From Lepturacanthus savala (Eukaryota; Chordata; Actinopteri; Scombriformes; Trichiuridae), in the NCBI GenBank assembly GCA_030544235.1, contig CM060471.1:2816848-2880847 (forward strand): DNA of 64,000 nt, in the 5' to 3' direction. The notes under the pieces were generated by a model that saw only the letters and a program-made list of their open reading frames with translations, was not told the origin of the DNA and ran no database searches. The position numbers and the translations under genes are program-made. Every line of letters begins with the position of its first letter. Position 1 is the stretch's first letter. Of this stretch, positions 12,064 to 23,907 are shown one piece after another.

Positions 12064-12605
12064 TGTAACCAGGTTCTGTCAACCAACGTAAGAATGAAGA
12101 GTCCAGTATCAAAATGTTTACACTTTATTTAAACCAAGCTCATGGGAGAAGGGAGTCAGAGGTTGCCACCCACCACTAGGACCTTAAATAAAATGGATAC
12201 ACAGCACATTAGTCACAGCATAAATAATCTCCAAAATGGAGAGGGCCAAACCACTACAAAGTGCAACGGGCATCGATACTTTAAGTACACCAAAGAAATC
12301 ACAGCAAACACCACATAGTAATCTACTAATGACTACCCACAAAAATCCAAGCAAAATCAAAGAAAGGAAAGCTAAGTTACTTAAATCAAGTAACTTAGCA
12401 GCTTTGTTCAAATAAAGAACGAAGCTGCACACCAACCACCTTACCCACTGCTGACACAGAGGAGACCAAGGGCAGGGCCCCTCAACAGGCCCAGCTTTTA
12501 TAGCCTCTTCCTGACCCCATGAACCCAGTTTTTCCCAGCAGAAAATTCCACAGCTCCCCCATTGTCCTGGCCCGGATATTGCAGCCCAACTTCCATCTGG
12601 CTACA
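12064..12605 (-). mobile_element. Solo LTR (minus orientation)
   Basis: The segment begins TGTAACCAGG and ends CTGGCTACA, giving the TG...CA termini of an LTR, with TAAA flanking both sides as a possible 4-bp target duplication. Read on the minus strand it has the expected order: a U3 region, a TATAAAAG box (12495-12502), then an AATAAA signal (12124-12129) near the R/U5 side. Both termini resemble those of the gypsy LTR at 43899-45540 (TGTGACCAGG...CTTACTACA). No internal sequence remains, as expected after LTR-LTR recombination. Confidence 0.6.
12495..12502 (-). promoter_or_regulatory. TATA box of solo LTR
   Basis: On the minus strand this reads TATAAAAG within GAGGCTATAAAAGCTGGG. It lies about 100 bp inside the U3 end and about 370 bp upstream of the AATAAA signal. 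Assignment as a core promoter is inferred from position. Confidence 0.4.
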
Positions 12606-12710
12606 TAAACAATTATAAATAGTTATTGAAGAGTTAAAGAGAATAAAAATACACATAAAAATACAGCAACTCTACAAGATTTATGTATAACATGGAAACA
12701 AATGTATCAT

Positions 12711-13060
12711 GGTGACATGGTGACACAGTGGGTAGCACTGTTGCCTTACAGCAAGAAAGTCACAGGTTAAAAACAAAAACTTGTTCTGGGATCTTTCTGT
12801 CTGGAGTTTCATGTTCTCTCTGTGTCTGGTGGGTTTTCTCCAGGTTCTCCAACTTCCTCCCACAGTCCAAACACATGCTGAGGTTAATTGGAGACTCTAA
12901 ATCACCCATATGTGTGAGTGTGTGAGTGAATGGTGTGTATGCTCCATGATAGACTGGTGACCATCTGGGGTGTATCCCTGCCTCTCACCCACAGTACACT
13001 GGGATTGGCTCCAGCAGACCATGTGATCCTAGTGAGGAATAAGCGGGTATAGAAGATGAA
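12711..13060 (+). mobile_element. tRNA-headed SINE, copy 1 (complete)
   Basis: The copy runs from a degenerate tRNA-like head (GACACAGTGGGTAGCACTG) through the conserved body CTCCAGGTTCTCC...CACAGTCCAAACACATGCTGAGG to the tail GCGGGTATAGAAGATGAATG. The head has drifted from the box A consensus seen in the 53.2-kb copy. Confidence 0.75.
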
Positions 13061-14741
13061 TGACTGACTGGACTAAATTTGTCCCCCTGGTGAGATTTCA
13101 TTGTTTTCAGTGTACTTACTGATTACCTAAAAATTTTAACCACAAAGGATGTTCTGCATAAAGGGAATGTGTTAGTCTGTGGAATCAAGAATTCCTCTTC
13201 ACAGTGACAACCGTCTGCCAGGCAAAAAAACAAAAGAAAGTCCGGCACAAAACAGAAAAAAGGGGAAAACCAAATCTCCTTAAATTTATGGACTGTATGT
13301 AGCAGACGTTTTTTTTGTTTTGACTGTTTTTTTTTCCTTTCTCTCTTGTACCAGACTTATTTTTTCCACCTGGCCTCCTTTGTACAACCGGGATGTAGCA
13401 TGTGTTTGTGGCTCATTGATATCAAAGAGAAAATTCTTTTATTGCAATTGTTGAAGCAGAAGCAACAGAGAAGCCATTTGCCGAGGTAACTTGTAGACCA
13501 CCACAGCTTAACTGACCAATCACAGCTCTTCCGGTTCACGTCGATGCAATGTGTAGTCAGTCACTTTTTACCCAACCAATACCAATAGAAAGTTAAATAT
13601 TTATAACTCAGACCACAAAATCATGAAAATTTTTCATGATTTTCACTCATCATATTTTAACAAATTAGTCCTCAGGATTTTATCACACCTCAAAGTTGCT
13701 TTGAATCATCTTTCAACATTGGAAATGAAAAGTTATCAAAAGAGTTTTCCTACATTATTCCTGGTTGCTGTGGCCCTAAAATACTAATAGGAACTTACTC
13801 AGCATACTTTGTCCAATTTGCACCAAATGTCTCATGCTTCATAAGTGACCTGCCCTGATCACACCTGCACAACCATATTGACTCAGAGGTGGAAAACATC
13901 ACCTGATTGACATGAAATGATGAGAGCCCATCTAATGCTGGTTGCAGCTTTAATGTTTTTGAATGTTTAGAACTAAAAATCTGGCCAAATTTTACATAAT
14001 GTACCTTTAAGACATCAACAATATATAAATAAATGTTGTAGCTGCTCCTTGTTTCACTAATGTCAGGTTTTGTCTTTTATTATCATCTCAGCACAGTACA
14101 AGTTTTAGATGGTTTTAGTGTTTAATGTTTTAGTTTCACATGGCACTCATGAGCTGTGTGGGAATATAAAGGATTGTGTTATTTTGGAGCAGCATGTCCT
14201 GTCATTCTCAAGCTGTTCTCACCTGACCAGCTTGACATTTAAGGAAATATTGTGCTGAAATAATAAAACTTTATTCATCAACTCACATAATTTCCCCCAG
14301 TCAGAAGTTGATGTTAAAAGATATTTGAATGCAGCAGGGAATCATTTCCACTGAAGGGGAAGGGGATTCTTTCTTCTGCTGCTGCTGCTGTAATATGATA
14401 AAACAAGCAGTTTATAACATCTGGAGGAAACCACTTTGTCGCTCCCTCTCCTCCCTGTATTCTCTCCATCAAAGTGGAGAGAAATGGGTCTGTTCCAGAG
14501 GGATAGAAACCACAAAGGAGAGGGAAATTACCTCTCCCTCCCCGACAGAATTGTTCATTACATTTATATTTTAACTAGTTTTGAAAGCAGTATGTTTTCT
14601 CTTTTACTTGAGTAAAAATCTTGAGTTGATTTTTCAACTTCGACAAAAGTATATATTTTTTAAATCCTAGTATCTATATTTCTACCTGAGTAATGGATGT
14701 GAATGCTGGTGACATCTCTGCTCCTCTTCTACCCTCATTAA
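13061..14741. other. Spacer with no recognised gene
   Basis: No supported coding exon was seen. A (CTG)4-type run lies near 14376-14392. A block at about 13590-13625 matches, inverted, sequence around 5030-5060 (TTTTGTGGTCTGAGTTATAA), pointing to an unnamed old repeat. Confidence 0.45.
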
Positions 14742-15238
14742 TCCTCTGCATGTTGTTGCCATATGGCAACAATTACTTTATCTTAATTTTTTCTAAAAAG
14801 CTGTAATATAAAATCAATGTTTTTTACAGTTATGTGTGAAAAGGGGGTTTTTATTTTGAAGAACATACAATGTATGTAGTCACATGACCAGGATATCCTG
14901 TGTGCAAGTCCCTTTTGCTCATGGACATTTGACATTTGAGGATCATTGTGTGGACATCCCGAAGATTGTCTTTTATTCAGAATTTTGGAAATTCTTTACC
15001 AAGTATTGAAATCACTATCGAAAACTTTATTATTATTATTATTATTATTACATTTAATTCTGTTGTGGTTGTTGTTGTTAATTCTGAAATTCCTAGTGTA
15101 TACAATCTAATGTATAACATATCTATATATAACATGTTTACAGCTTTTTTTATATAATTTGATTATATCTATAATTTAAGCCATTTTAAGTAATAAAACA
15201 TTTTAACCTGTCTTAGTAATATTTCATGCAATAGAGGG
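14742..15238. mobile_element. piggyBac-like MITE, family B, copy 1
   Basis: The left end starts TCCTCTGCATG immediately after TTAA. The right end is TAATATTTCATGCAATAGAGGG, the inverse of the family terminus, although TTAA is no longer intact on the right. Just inside the left end is the palindrome GTTGCCATATGGCAAC. The interior (CACATGACCAGGATATCC, CATGGACATTTGACAT) matches the copy at 37964-38519. Confidence 0.55.
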
Positions 15239-15892
15239 TATATATCTTCTTGTCTTGTACCTCCTGTCTTATATTTCCCAATCTCTTACATTACTGTTCT
15301 CCCTCACACTCATTCTTTTCTTCTTCCTTCTCCTCCTGCTTTTCTTCTTTTGTCTTCTCTCCCTCTGTGTTCCTGTTTTCCTTCAGGTTCTCCCTGGACT
15401 TCCTCCTTCCTCTCTCTCTCTCTCTGTTTCTCTGATGAATGCAGATGACTGCTGGAGTGTACTGAGAGGCTCTTTAGTTTCTGAGCCCCCCACCCTGCTC
15501 CAGGTGTCATAAAGGCCTCTGATTAGATAGAGGTGCATGAGAATGGAGCTTGGGTTTAAACAGTGTTGGGCAAGTTACTCAAAAACTGTGATGCATTACA
15601 CATTACTTGTTACTGTCATTTCAAAGTAATTTGTTACATTACAATATTACTGTATTTAAAATGTAAGGCATTACACTACTTTTGCATTACTTTAATTACT
15701 CTCACTAAATAACTGGGAAATATGGATTTTCACAGCTGCACATCTGGTGTTATATATACACATCTGTAAATTTAGCCCTTCTGTATAGGACATCTATTGC
15801 GATAGTTACAGCTGTATTGCCCTTTGTTAATCATAATTTATACCCATTTTTTTCATTGTCCTACCTGTACATCCGGCACCCATAACTTATTT

Positions 15893-16280
15893 CAATCAAT
15901 CAAACTTTATTTGTACAGCCCAGTATCACATTCCCATGTCTCAAAGGGCTTCATAGGCCCAGCAGCTCAGAACTCTCTGACCTAAACCATCAGTGAAGAT
16001 GAGGAAAAACTCCCACAGAAAAAACTTTTAACAGGAAAAAACAGTGGAGGAGGGCAATTCAAAGAAGGATCCCCCAACCAGGACAGTCAGAAGTGCAATG
16101 AGAACCAAGTAAGATGGTTGATTACATAACAACAAATGAGGATCAGCAGAGCAAGCTTCAGTCATGAAACCCAGGTCACTACATAGCAATGGAATTCAAT
16201 AAACCAAGATAGATCAGACAAAAGATGCTTCAATACACAGGGCAAGATACTATCCCTTATGTGATGGATGGATGGATGGA
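15893..16280 (-). mobile_element. L2-type LINE 3' end fragment
   Basis: Read on the minus strand the fragment ends with GGGCTGTACAAATAAAGTTTGA, matching the 3' tail style of the L2 LINE at 12000-12040. It has the GTTTTTCCTC block common to such 3' UTRs. A (GGAT)n tract (16262-16284) lies at the other end. No coding sequence remains. Confidence 0.5.
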
Positions 16281-16630
16281 TGGGGATAATCTGTACATAA
16301 CTATTGCCCAATATAATTTATCATATATTAGCATTAATTGAACTCTATTTCAATGTCGAAAGAAATAACAGGATACAAAATTAACATTTAGAAAACATAT
16401 GATTCCACTCTATCATTTCAGAAATGTAACAAAATGAAAATATTATTGCAAGACATAGAGTAAAATAACACTGACCTGAGGGAAAAAAACAAAGTGCTTT
16501 GGCCTATGGCCCTGGAAGGTAATACAACCCAATCACTTTAGTCTGACCAGGCTAAAACTGTTATACAGAACTTAACAGACTCGCTACCAAATATATGAAC
16601 AGAGGCAGCATACGCTCATATAGTGTTAGA

Positions 16631-16668
<38 letters not shown>

Positions 16669-16669
16669 G
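16631..16669. repeat. (GT)n(GA)n microsatellite
   Basis: A compound dinucleotide tract of about ten GT units is followed by GA units, inside the hAT element. Confidence 0.8.
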
Positions 16670-17037
16670 GCGCGCAACAGAAGAAGCTGCTGAAAGCGTC
16701 CATCACTAAGACGGTTGTGTTTTGTGGTGACTATATTATACATCCATGGTTGAATGTGGTGGAGTTTCCGTCATCTCTATCCGGGCGGTCTGTGTGACTG
16801 TGTTTGCGCAGATTTTTAACTGCTACTGATCTCGCGGTGTTTTCAACAAAAACACAAAACCCACCTCTAGAATCCAGGTTAAAATGCATTGTAACGTGCG
16901 TTACTGACATTGTACCGAGTAAATATTACCGTTTTTTTTTTTCCTGTAATGCCTTACACTACTGCGTTACAGAAAAAGTAATGCATTACAGTAATTAGTT
17001 ACTTTTGTAACGTGTTACTCCCAACACTGGGTTTAAA

Positions 17038-18261
17038 TAGGTTGAAAACACTTATTAGCTTTAGCTTCTCACCACACAAACGTGTGAAGTGGTGTGTTTA
17101 AATCCCAGGAGCGCTGTTTCCAGGCAACTGACATCAAAAAACTCACCTGGTTGCCTTGCTCCAATTATAGAAGGATGCTGTATGATTTTTATGTTTTTGC
17201 CACCCATCATCACATTTAAGAATGAAAAAGATAAACAAATTTACATACAAAGTCCCCCGTGTAAAAAACATGCTCTTCTTTTTCCTCCAGTTGTCATCTG
17301 TGAGTTATTTTTCACCTCAAATTCTAGGTGAAACTTTGAACATGATGTGACATCACAACTACTTGGGGCCAATAATGGCGTGCAACTAATCTACGTGTGA
17401 AGAGGAAGCTTAAAGCTAAATTTTGCTTTTGCTTTTTTGTGGGGAAAAAAATATTGTACACATATTATTCCAAGGATTTTTATACATTTTAAAACATGTG
17501 TGGATTAAATCTTTAAAATGTCACTAAATATTTTTGGTTGTTAAACCAAAGATTTTCTCTAATGAACTGGAAAAAAAACAAAAACTCAGACATTAGCCCA
17601 GTGTTTATCTACTTGGGATTTTCTCTGTAACCTTTTGCTGCTCAAAGTGCTAAAAGTCTCCTGTTTCCATCACATTTCAAAAATTGTAAAATGTGTGGAC
17701 TCCTTAGGTCTCATATTCTTAAAATGAAAGCTGCTGAATCAGAAAGTCTCTTCAGAAGAACCAGAGCGGAGGCAGCAGTGCTCGCTGTCTCTGCTTCAGT
17801 TTGAGCAAATGGGAAATTGATATCTCATTTATGCTATATTTGAAGTCTTTACCAATTTAAAAAATTCCAAAATGTCTCTACTCCTATTGAACTATTACCT
17901 TAACAGACATTGTGATTCACAACCATTTAATTACACTTTAAATAATCAGTGGGCACCACGACCTGTAAAGTGAGAGGAGCAGGATCAAATGAATTCCACT
18001 TATGAAGCTATGAACATGTTCATTTGTGCATGTTTGCATAAAACTAGGAGTGTTTTTTGGGCAGGAAAAAAACGATTTTAAAGACCTGACAGACCTCCTC
18101 CTTCTCTCTTTTTCTACATAGAGATAGAAATAACTATTGGTGTTTCTCATGTAAAGGTGTGGTTGTAGGCATCCTTCTCTATTGCCAAAAAATGGAAATG
18201 ATATGGCAACTTTAAGCTGTATTTTTATTTCTATTTATTCTTAGCAGTTGTCTGTTTTCCT
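17038..18261. other. AT-rich spacer, no gene seen
   Basis: No coding or RNA feature could be supported between the hAT element and the next MITE fragment. The short open frames lack any family-like motif. Confidence 0.5.
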
Positions 18262-18487
18262 GAACTATGAAATATTACTTAGATATGGTAAAATGTTTTG
18301 AATGTTTTTATTACTTAAAATGGCCTAAATAATACATATATTAAAAATATGTAAGAAAAAGTTGTAAACATAGTCTCAGGATAGTTTCATGCTATGTAAG
18401 TCGGGGCTCCATTAGGTTCTATGTACTAGGAATTTTACATATTTACATATTGTTGCCATATGGCAACAAATCTACTTTAGTATATTA
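18262..18487. mobile_element. piggyBac-like MITE, family B, partial copy
   Basis: The fragment runs from the degraded terminus ATGAAATATTACTTAG through TAGTTTCATGCTATGTAAGT to the palindrome GTTGCCATATGGCAAC. Only the right-hand half of the family (inverted here) is kept. Confidence 0.5.
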
Positions 18488-18540
18488 TAAAACAACATGA
18501 CAATTTATAACATTTCATTTAATGTTATGTCATCGTATTT

Positions 18541-18726
18541 CTCATTAGGGTCACATGGTCTGCTGGAGCCAATCCCAGCACATTAAAGGTGAGAGGCAGA
18601 GATACACCCCAGATAGTCACCAGTCTATCATGGGGCACACACACCATTCACTCACACACTCACACCTACGAGCAATTTAGAGTCTCCAATTAACCTCAGC
18701 ATGTTTTTGGACTGTGGGAGGAAGCA
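18541..18726 (-). mobile_element. SINE, 5'-truncated, copy 2
   Basis: A minus-strand copy of the body and 3' part of the SINE (TCTGCTGGAGCCAATCCCAG, then AACCTCAGCATGTTTTTGGA), lacking the tRNA-like head. Confidence 0.65.
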
Positions 18727-18869
18727 GCAACAGATGGATCACAACTGGAAATCACTGTCAGCTACAGCCCTTGTTGCTTTGTTTCACCAGATTCATACGA
18801 TTCATGCTGTTAGAGATGTATAACATCCTCCAGGCTGCATGTTGACCTGTCCTTTGGTGACATACTGGC

Positions 18870-19050
18870 TGTTCCATAGGTGTGAATGTGTGAATGATTA
18901 CAGCAGACCCTCCTGATGAGCAGTCAGCCCCTTGTATAGTAGCTACACCATCAATGTATGAATGTGTGTGAACGGGGTGAATAAACACTTGTAGCGTAAA
19001 GTGCATTGAGTGGTTGAAAAGACTAGAAAGATGCTATACAATGCTCTATT
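18870..19050. repeat. Common fish interspersed-repeat fragment
   Basis: The stretch GTGTGAATGTGTGAATGATT...GTAGCGTAAAGTGCATTGAG...GACTAGAAAGATGCTATACA follows a pattern I know from many fish noncoding repeats. The family name is not known to me and no boundaries are clear. Confidence 0.4.
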
Positions 19051-19550
19051 TATACATCTTCTATCTTTAGAGTCTTTTATAGATTGTCCTCATTTTAGTA
19101 TTTTTTTATATCTTCTTTGTACCATTTCCCCTTGTGTCCAACTGATTTCCTGCTTTCGAATAGCAGGAATTCAGAAAAAATTCAGTCTAAAAATATAAAT
19201 ATAAATTGACGAAAGTAATTTCAACATGCAGCTCATGGCATGAATGCTCAGCTGACCTTCCCTACATCACAAACTCGCCTCAGGCTCTCACAAAAGAAGC
19301 TTTTATATATCTCAACATAACCACAGGTACACACATCAACAGCAGAGGTGAGAAGCGGGAGGGAATAAAATATATTCGGGAGCTGACAAGGGGATGACAG
19401 CAGATAATATCTGTTACTTTTCAATAGTTTCTTTTATTTTTTAGTTGAAGTTCAGCTGTGAGGATTCAACTTTATATTGAAACTACCTTTAATGTGACTT
19501 TCAAAAATAATCTGTACAGTATGTTTGGGAAATGTTCTAAAGTGTAGTTT

Positions 19551-19860
19551 AGGATTGCAACTAACAACTATTATAATCGTTGATTAAAATATTGATTATT
19601 AAAATTAATCAATTTGTTGTTTGGTTCCTAAAATGGTGCAAATGTTGATCACTGCTTCCCAAGCTGAAGATTGAATTTAAAATGTATTTTTTGTCTCAAC
19701 CAATGCAAAATATCATTAATTTACTACCACAGAAGACATAAAACAAGAAATGAAATGAAGTAAATAACCAGATTTGAGAGGCTGGAAGCAGAGAAGCTGG
19801 ACATTTTCTTCTTTAAACAATGATTTGAATTGATTAATCGACTAACTAAAAGTAGATCAT
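19551..19860. mobile_element. MITE-like repeat with ATTAATCG-rich ends
   Basis: The left end has GATTGCAACTAACAACTATT and ATCGTTGATTAAAATATTG; the right end has TTGATTAATCGACTAACT. The inward-facing AATCGA/TCGATT motifs and the body (GTTGTTTGGTTCCTAAAATG) match a MITE-like repeat I recognise from vertebrate genomes. It is noncoding. Confidence 0.5.
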
Positions 19861-20730
19861 ATCACTCCAGTTCTGAGGTCCTGCAGTTCTGATCTGCTGA
19901 TCCCTTATGAACCTTGTATACATAAGTGTGTTGGCGTGTGTACAACACATAACTGATCTGTTCTTGTTTTAATAGCAGCAATATGAGTTTGTTTAATGCA
20001 TTTTTAAAGGGAGGTGGTTCGAAGCAATTGTGTTTTAACATTCAAATTGATGATGAATTATTTTTTAATTTGAATTACCCTTTGTCATTTGACTGGCTCA
20101 TTTTACCTGATAAGGTGGCCCATTTTACCTGAAACCGCTTTCAAGATTTGTGGGGCCTTAGTATAATAGTGTCTTCATAAACATGTGTCTTTACATGTGT
20201 CTACATGTGCTTCTAAAACAGAAATCCCTGCCCTGGTTCAGTACCTTGGGGATGAAATAGATTAACCACAATCACAACTGTTGGATCTGCTGAGACACAT
20301 TCAGTCAGTCACAGTAGATCATGAATACACCCGCTCCTATCAAAGACATGCTTTATTGATATTAAATCTTCTAAAGAAGATGTTAGACGAAAACAACGAA
20401 TTACCATCTTTCAATCTGTTCTCATTCCCAGCACATCAAATACTGCTTATTTGACATCAACACTTTCAGTACTGAACTAAATGCAACACATACAGATAAT
20501 TTTCTTGAAAGTCAATTTGTGGGGTCAGATTTTTTTAACTTCCTAATATATGTTCAATGTCCTATATCACTAAATACTTGTTTTAAATCATTAAAAAAAA
20601 ATTGGCCGACTTGTAATACCTTCGTGGCCCACCAGGAGGGTGCAGACCACAGGTTGGGAACCACTGATTTAAACAAACCTTTTCAATTACCAATATTAAT
20701 TGATTGGTTGAGTTGGTGTAATCTCATCTC
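19861..20730. other. Spacer with a hAT end fragment
   Basis: No gene is visible. GGTTGGGAACCACTG (about 20654-20668), inverted CAGTGGTTCCCAACC, is the usual terminus of a widespread hAT family, so the preceding 100-150 bp is probably a hAT remnant. Confidence 0.4.
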
Positions 20731-20827
20731 ATCTCATTTTCTATACCCTCTTATTCCTCATTAGGGTCACAGGGGTCTGCTGGAGCCAATCCCAGAACAT
20801 TACGGCAAGAGACAGGGATACACCCCT
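20731..20827 (-). mobile_element. SINE 3' fragment, copy 3
   Basis: A minus-strand tail fragment (TATACCCTCTTATTCCTCATTAGGG and GTCTGCTGGAGCCAATCCCAG as separate blocks) truncated after about 100 bp. Confidence 0.6.
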
Positions 20828-21345
20828 GTGCTGCACCTCCAAAAGATTGAGTTTTTGTTGTTGATCCAACACATCAGCCAACCCTCACCTGTGACAGTGA
20901 GAGAGCAGAAGTTATTAGAAAGAACATAGACACTATAAACACAGCTGTAGCTTCCCTGGTGGGTGGGTTCTACAGCAGGAAACAGGAAGTCAGTGCTGTG
21001 ATTGACAGCTAGATGGATGTAGCTATGGGCTGTATCGGAGGAGGTGAATCTGAGCTGGAAGGAGCCTCCGCGGGTACTGAGAGTGAGCAGAACAGCTGAT
21101 GTTGAAGGTGGACACCTGAAGCACCTGGAAACCCTGCTTCTGGGACACGGAGACCCCGTCCATGGTAGAAGAAATGATTGGTCGCACTAGCAGGTCTGTA
21201 AACACAAACAGATGATTGAAGCTGAAAGTTGTTTTCTCCTTGTTTGTGTGTTCAAATAAATGAATGTGATGACACAACACAGAGAACTCCAGAGAGTCAG
21301 AGGAGGAACCAGACTATTAGAGTTTATGTGTATTAGTTTGTTTGG

Positions 21346-22876
21346 TGGGTGACACGGTGGTGTCATGGGCAGCGCTGTTCCCTCACAGCAAGAAGGTCAC
21401 AAGCCGCCCGCCGCTCCGTACACGCAGACTACGCAGCCAGCGTAGGGCCTCAACTAGTGGAGGGGGGCCTCCAAAATTAAGATTGGGAAAAAAAGATAAT
21501 AAATATTACACTAATAAATATCAAAAATATTTAATTAGTTCTACGTGTGTTTTGTATACCATCACTGAAATCGGGAAAATTAAATGTGTAATGCGTAATA
21601 AAAAGACTCAGACCCCAGCGGTACAGCGAGTGATGGGAATTACGGCTCTATTTGGAGAGTCGGATCTTTTGGCTCAGCTCACTAATACGAGTCGGCTCGT
21701 TCGGCTCCTCCGTTGCTCCCAACGAGGAGCCGGCTCCTATCTGTCACTTCAAAGAGTCGAGTCGGATCGTTCAACTTCAAAGACTCAGATCGTTCACGAC
21801 AGCACAAAGCTTCGGAGCCACTTTTCTTACTACGCTCTGAAACAGCTTTAATAAGCAATTTTATTCAGTTGAAAACTTCAACTTGCAACCCTTTCTGGTA
21901 AGTCCGTGTTATACTGTGTTTGTTTGTTTTTCTAACACAGCGTTACGTGATAAACTTGACAAGCTAGGCTAGGTTAGCCCAACAGTAAACAGGATTGGAC
22001 AGAGAATAAAATTCAGCTGTAGCATCTTTTCTCTGCTCCAGGGGTCGTTGGGGATAACTCCCAGTCTGTCCTGGTAGTGAGGAGGAGGAGGGGAGGGGGT
22101 GGTGGTTGGGGGATGATTTTACATCTGGCCACAGTGTTGTAGAAGGTGTGTTAAAGTCGTGTGTAGTGCAAAAAAATGTTTGGCCACCTTTATCATTCAC
22201 AAAATGCCACTATTGTTTTGTTTAATGTGTAGGATTAGAATATGTTAATTTTTAAGGTATTTGATTTAGTCCTACCATATTAATATCATATAAATACAAA
22301 GGCTACTAGATAGCATAATATAATGAAGTGATATTTTTGGTTTGGGTATTTTTATTCAAGTTTTACTAATGAAATATTTTTTCATTTAAATCATATTCAT
22401 AGGGTCAATGCTCAAATATATAGACGGACCACCACATCAGCAAGAAGATGAACCAGATGATGAACCATCCACAAGCAGTGCAGTAAGCAGCCAACAACCA
22501 TCCAACGTGTCTGAAGGTTCAAGTAAACAGCCACAAACAACAACAGTCACCTTAGAAGAGACATCCACAACTGAAAGCCTTCCCTTGGAGGCAGTTTGTT
22601 TATTTGTAATTGTGTTGTTGCTCTCTCTGATTTATTATTTAACATACAGTATATTATTGTATAATAAAAAGTTAATTTTTATTAACTTTACTTGTATTAT
22701 TTTCAACTGTAAATTTCGTGAGCTTCCAGGAGTTTGGTGGATGGGCGGGCGGGCGCAGGCGGGGGGGCCTCCCTACAAGCTGAGCTTAGGGCCTCCAAAA
22801 CCTTAGCAGCGGCCCTGGTGTGGAGTATCATGTTCTCTCTGTGTCTGGTGGGTTTTCTCCAGGTTCTCCAGCTTCC
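21346..22876 (+). mobile_element. SINE copy 4, split by a DNA transposon
   Basis: The SINE head (GGGTGACACGGTGGTGTCATG...CTCACAGCAAGAAGGTCAC in blocks) stops at about 21402. The body resumes at about 22819 (TGTGGAGTATCATGTTCTC, then GGTTTTCTCCAGGTTCTCC). About 1.4 kb of unrelated sequence lies between. A tail-like GGTATAGAAGATGAGTGAAT at 23106-23125, beyond the foldback element, is probably the end of the same SINE. Confidence 0.6.
21403..22818. mobile_element. Putative hAT-like relic inside SINE copy 4
   Basis: The right end, inverted, reads CAGGGCCGCTGCTAAGG and has GGGCCTCC-rich subterminal sequence. The left part also has GCGTAGGGCCTC and GGGGGGCCTCC, consistent with an inserted transposon whose left terminus has decayed. 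Inside it, 21630-21800 resembles the end of another hAT family (GTGATGGGAATTACGGCTC). A short frame at 22408 encodes a low-complexity Ser/Thr-rich segment (PSTSSAVSSQQPSNV), possibly the N-terminal linker of a hAT transposase. No BED finger or catalytic domain is visible. Confidence 0.35.
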
Positions 22877-22912
22877 ATCACCATAGAGTGTGTACAAATG
22901 TGTATAGAACAG

Positions 22913-23103
22913 GGGTGTCCAATCCTGGTCCTGGAGGGCCGGTATGGGTGCAGGTTTTTGTTCCAACCAAGCAGTTACACACCTGATTCTACTAATCAGG
23001 AGCTCTGCTAAGGACCTTCATTAGTAGAATCAGGTGTGTAACTGCTTGGTTGGAACAAAAACCTGCACCCATACCGGCCCTCCAGGACCAGGATTGGACA
23101 CCC
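22913..23103. repeat. Perfect 84-bp foldback
   Basis: The arms 22913-22996 and 23020-23103 are exact reverse complements, with a 23-bp spacer. The outer ends read GGGTGTCCAATCCTGG on both strands. It sits in the tail region of SINE copy 4. It looks like a foldback MITE of a type widespread in vertebrates; perfect arm identity suggests recent insertion or arm homogenisation. Confidence 0.85.
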
Positions 23104-23299
23104 ATGGTATAGAAGATGAGTGAATGAAAGAGTTTTTTTTTTGTTTTTTTTACATTTTCAGAAATGTTGTTTGAAATGATTTGCAAATATTTCCAGAAGA
23201 GAAATCTGAACACTGTCATGACTGTATTGGATTACTGGTTCCAAATATACGACTAAAGACAAAGTATCAATATAAATAGTGTTAAATAGTGAAGTTCAA

Positions 23300-23592
23300 G
23301 GGCGACATGGTGGCACTGGGGTTAGTGCTGTTACCTCACAGCAAGAAGGTCCAGGATCAAGTCCTTGGTCTGGGACCTTTCTGTGTGGAGTTTCATATTC
23401 TCTCTGTGTCTGGTGGGTTTTCTCCAGGTTCTCCAGCTTCCTCCCACAGTCCAAACACATAATGAGGTTAATTGGTGATTCTAAATTGCCCATAGGTGTG
23501 AGTGTGTGAGTGAATGTTGTGTGATCCATGATTAGCTGGTGACCATCTGGGGTGTATCCCTGCCTCTCACCTGTAATGCACTGGTATTGACA
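23300..23592 (+). mobile_element. SINE copy 5, 3'-truncated
   Basis: The intact head GGGCGACATGGTGGCACTGG and a nearly complete body are present. The copy stops at CTGTAATGCACTGGTATTG without the usual tail. Confidence 0.7.
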
Positions 23593-23907
23593 AAATACAA
23601 AACCTGAAGAGGGACAGTCACCTAGACAGGAGATGCAGGAGGATTTGTTTTCCATGTTTTAGGAATAAAATGCCCATCGAGGCTAATCAGGCCATGACAT
23701 ATAAAAATAAATTATATTAAAATAACCTCTGCATGAAACCATCAAAAGATGGAACGTTTGGTGTATGTAAGTGCTGCTGAAGTGGGGATTTCTGGCTGAA
23801 ACAAATCAACATTGGTCACTGAGATTTTAATTTCATGATTGGTAGGAGAGGACGGTGCTGCATGTGTCTTTGACAGTGAATTTAGGGGAAATACAGACAC
23901 AACATTT

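Larger units (their letters stand above)
15561..17029. mobile_element. Non-autonomous hAT element with 8-bp duplication
   Basis: The ends are CAGTGTTGGGCAAGTTACTC and, inverted on the right, CAGTGTTGGGAGTAACACG. They are flanked by a perfect 8-bp duplication GGTTTAAA (15553-15560 and 17030-17037), diagnostic of the hAT superfamily. Both arms carry degenerate GTAATGCATTAC-type units. No transposase is present. An older-looking L2-type LINE 3' fragment and a simple repeat lie inside. Confidence 0.75.

Noticed and set aside
16801..16998. Open frame inside the 15.5-17.0 kb hAT element
   Set aside because: It crosses terminal repeat units (GTAATGCATTAC-like) and lacks transposase motifs.
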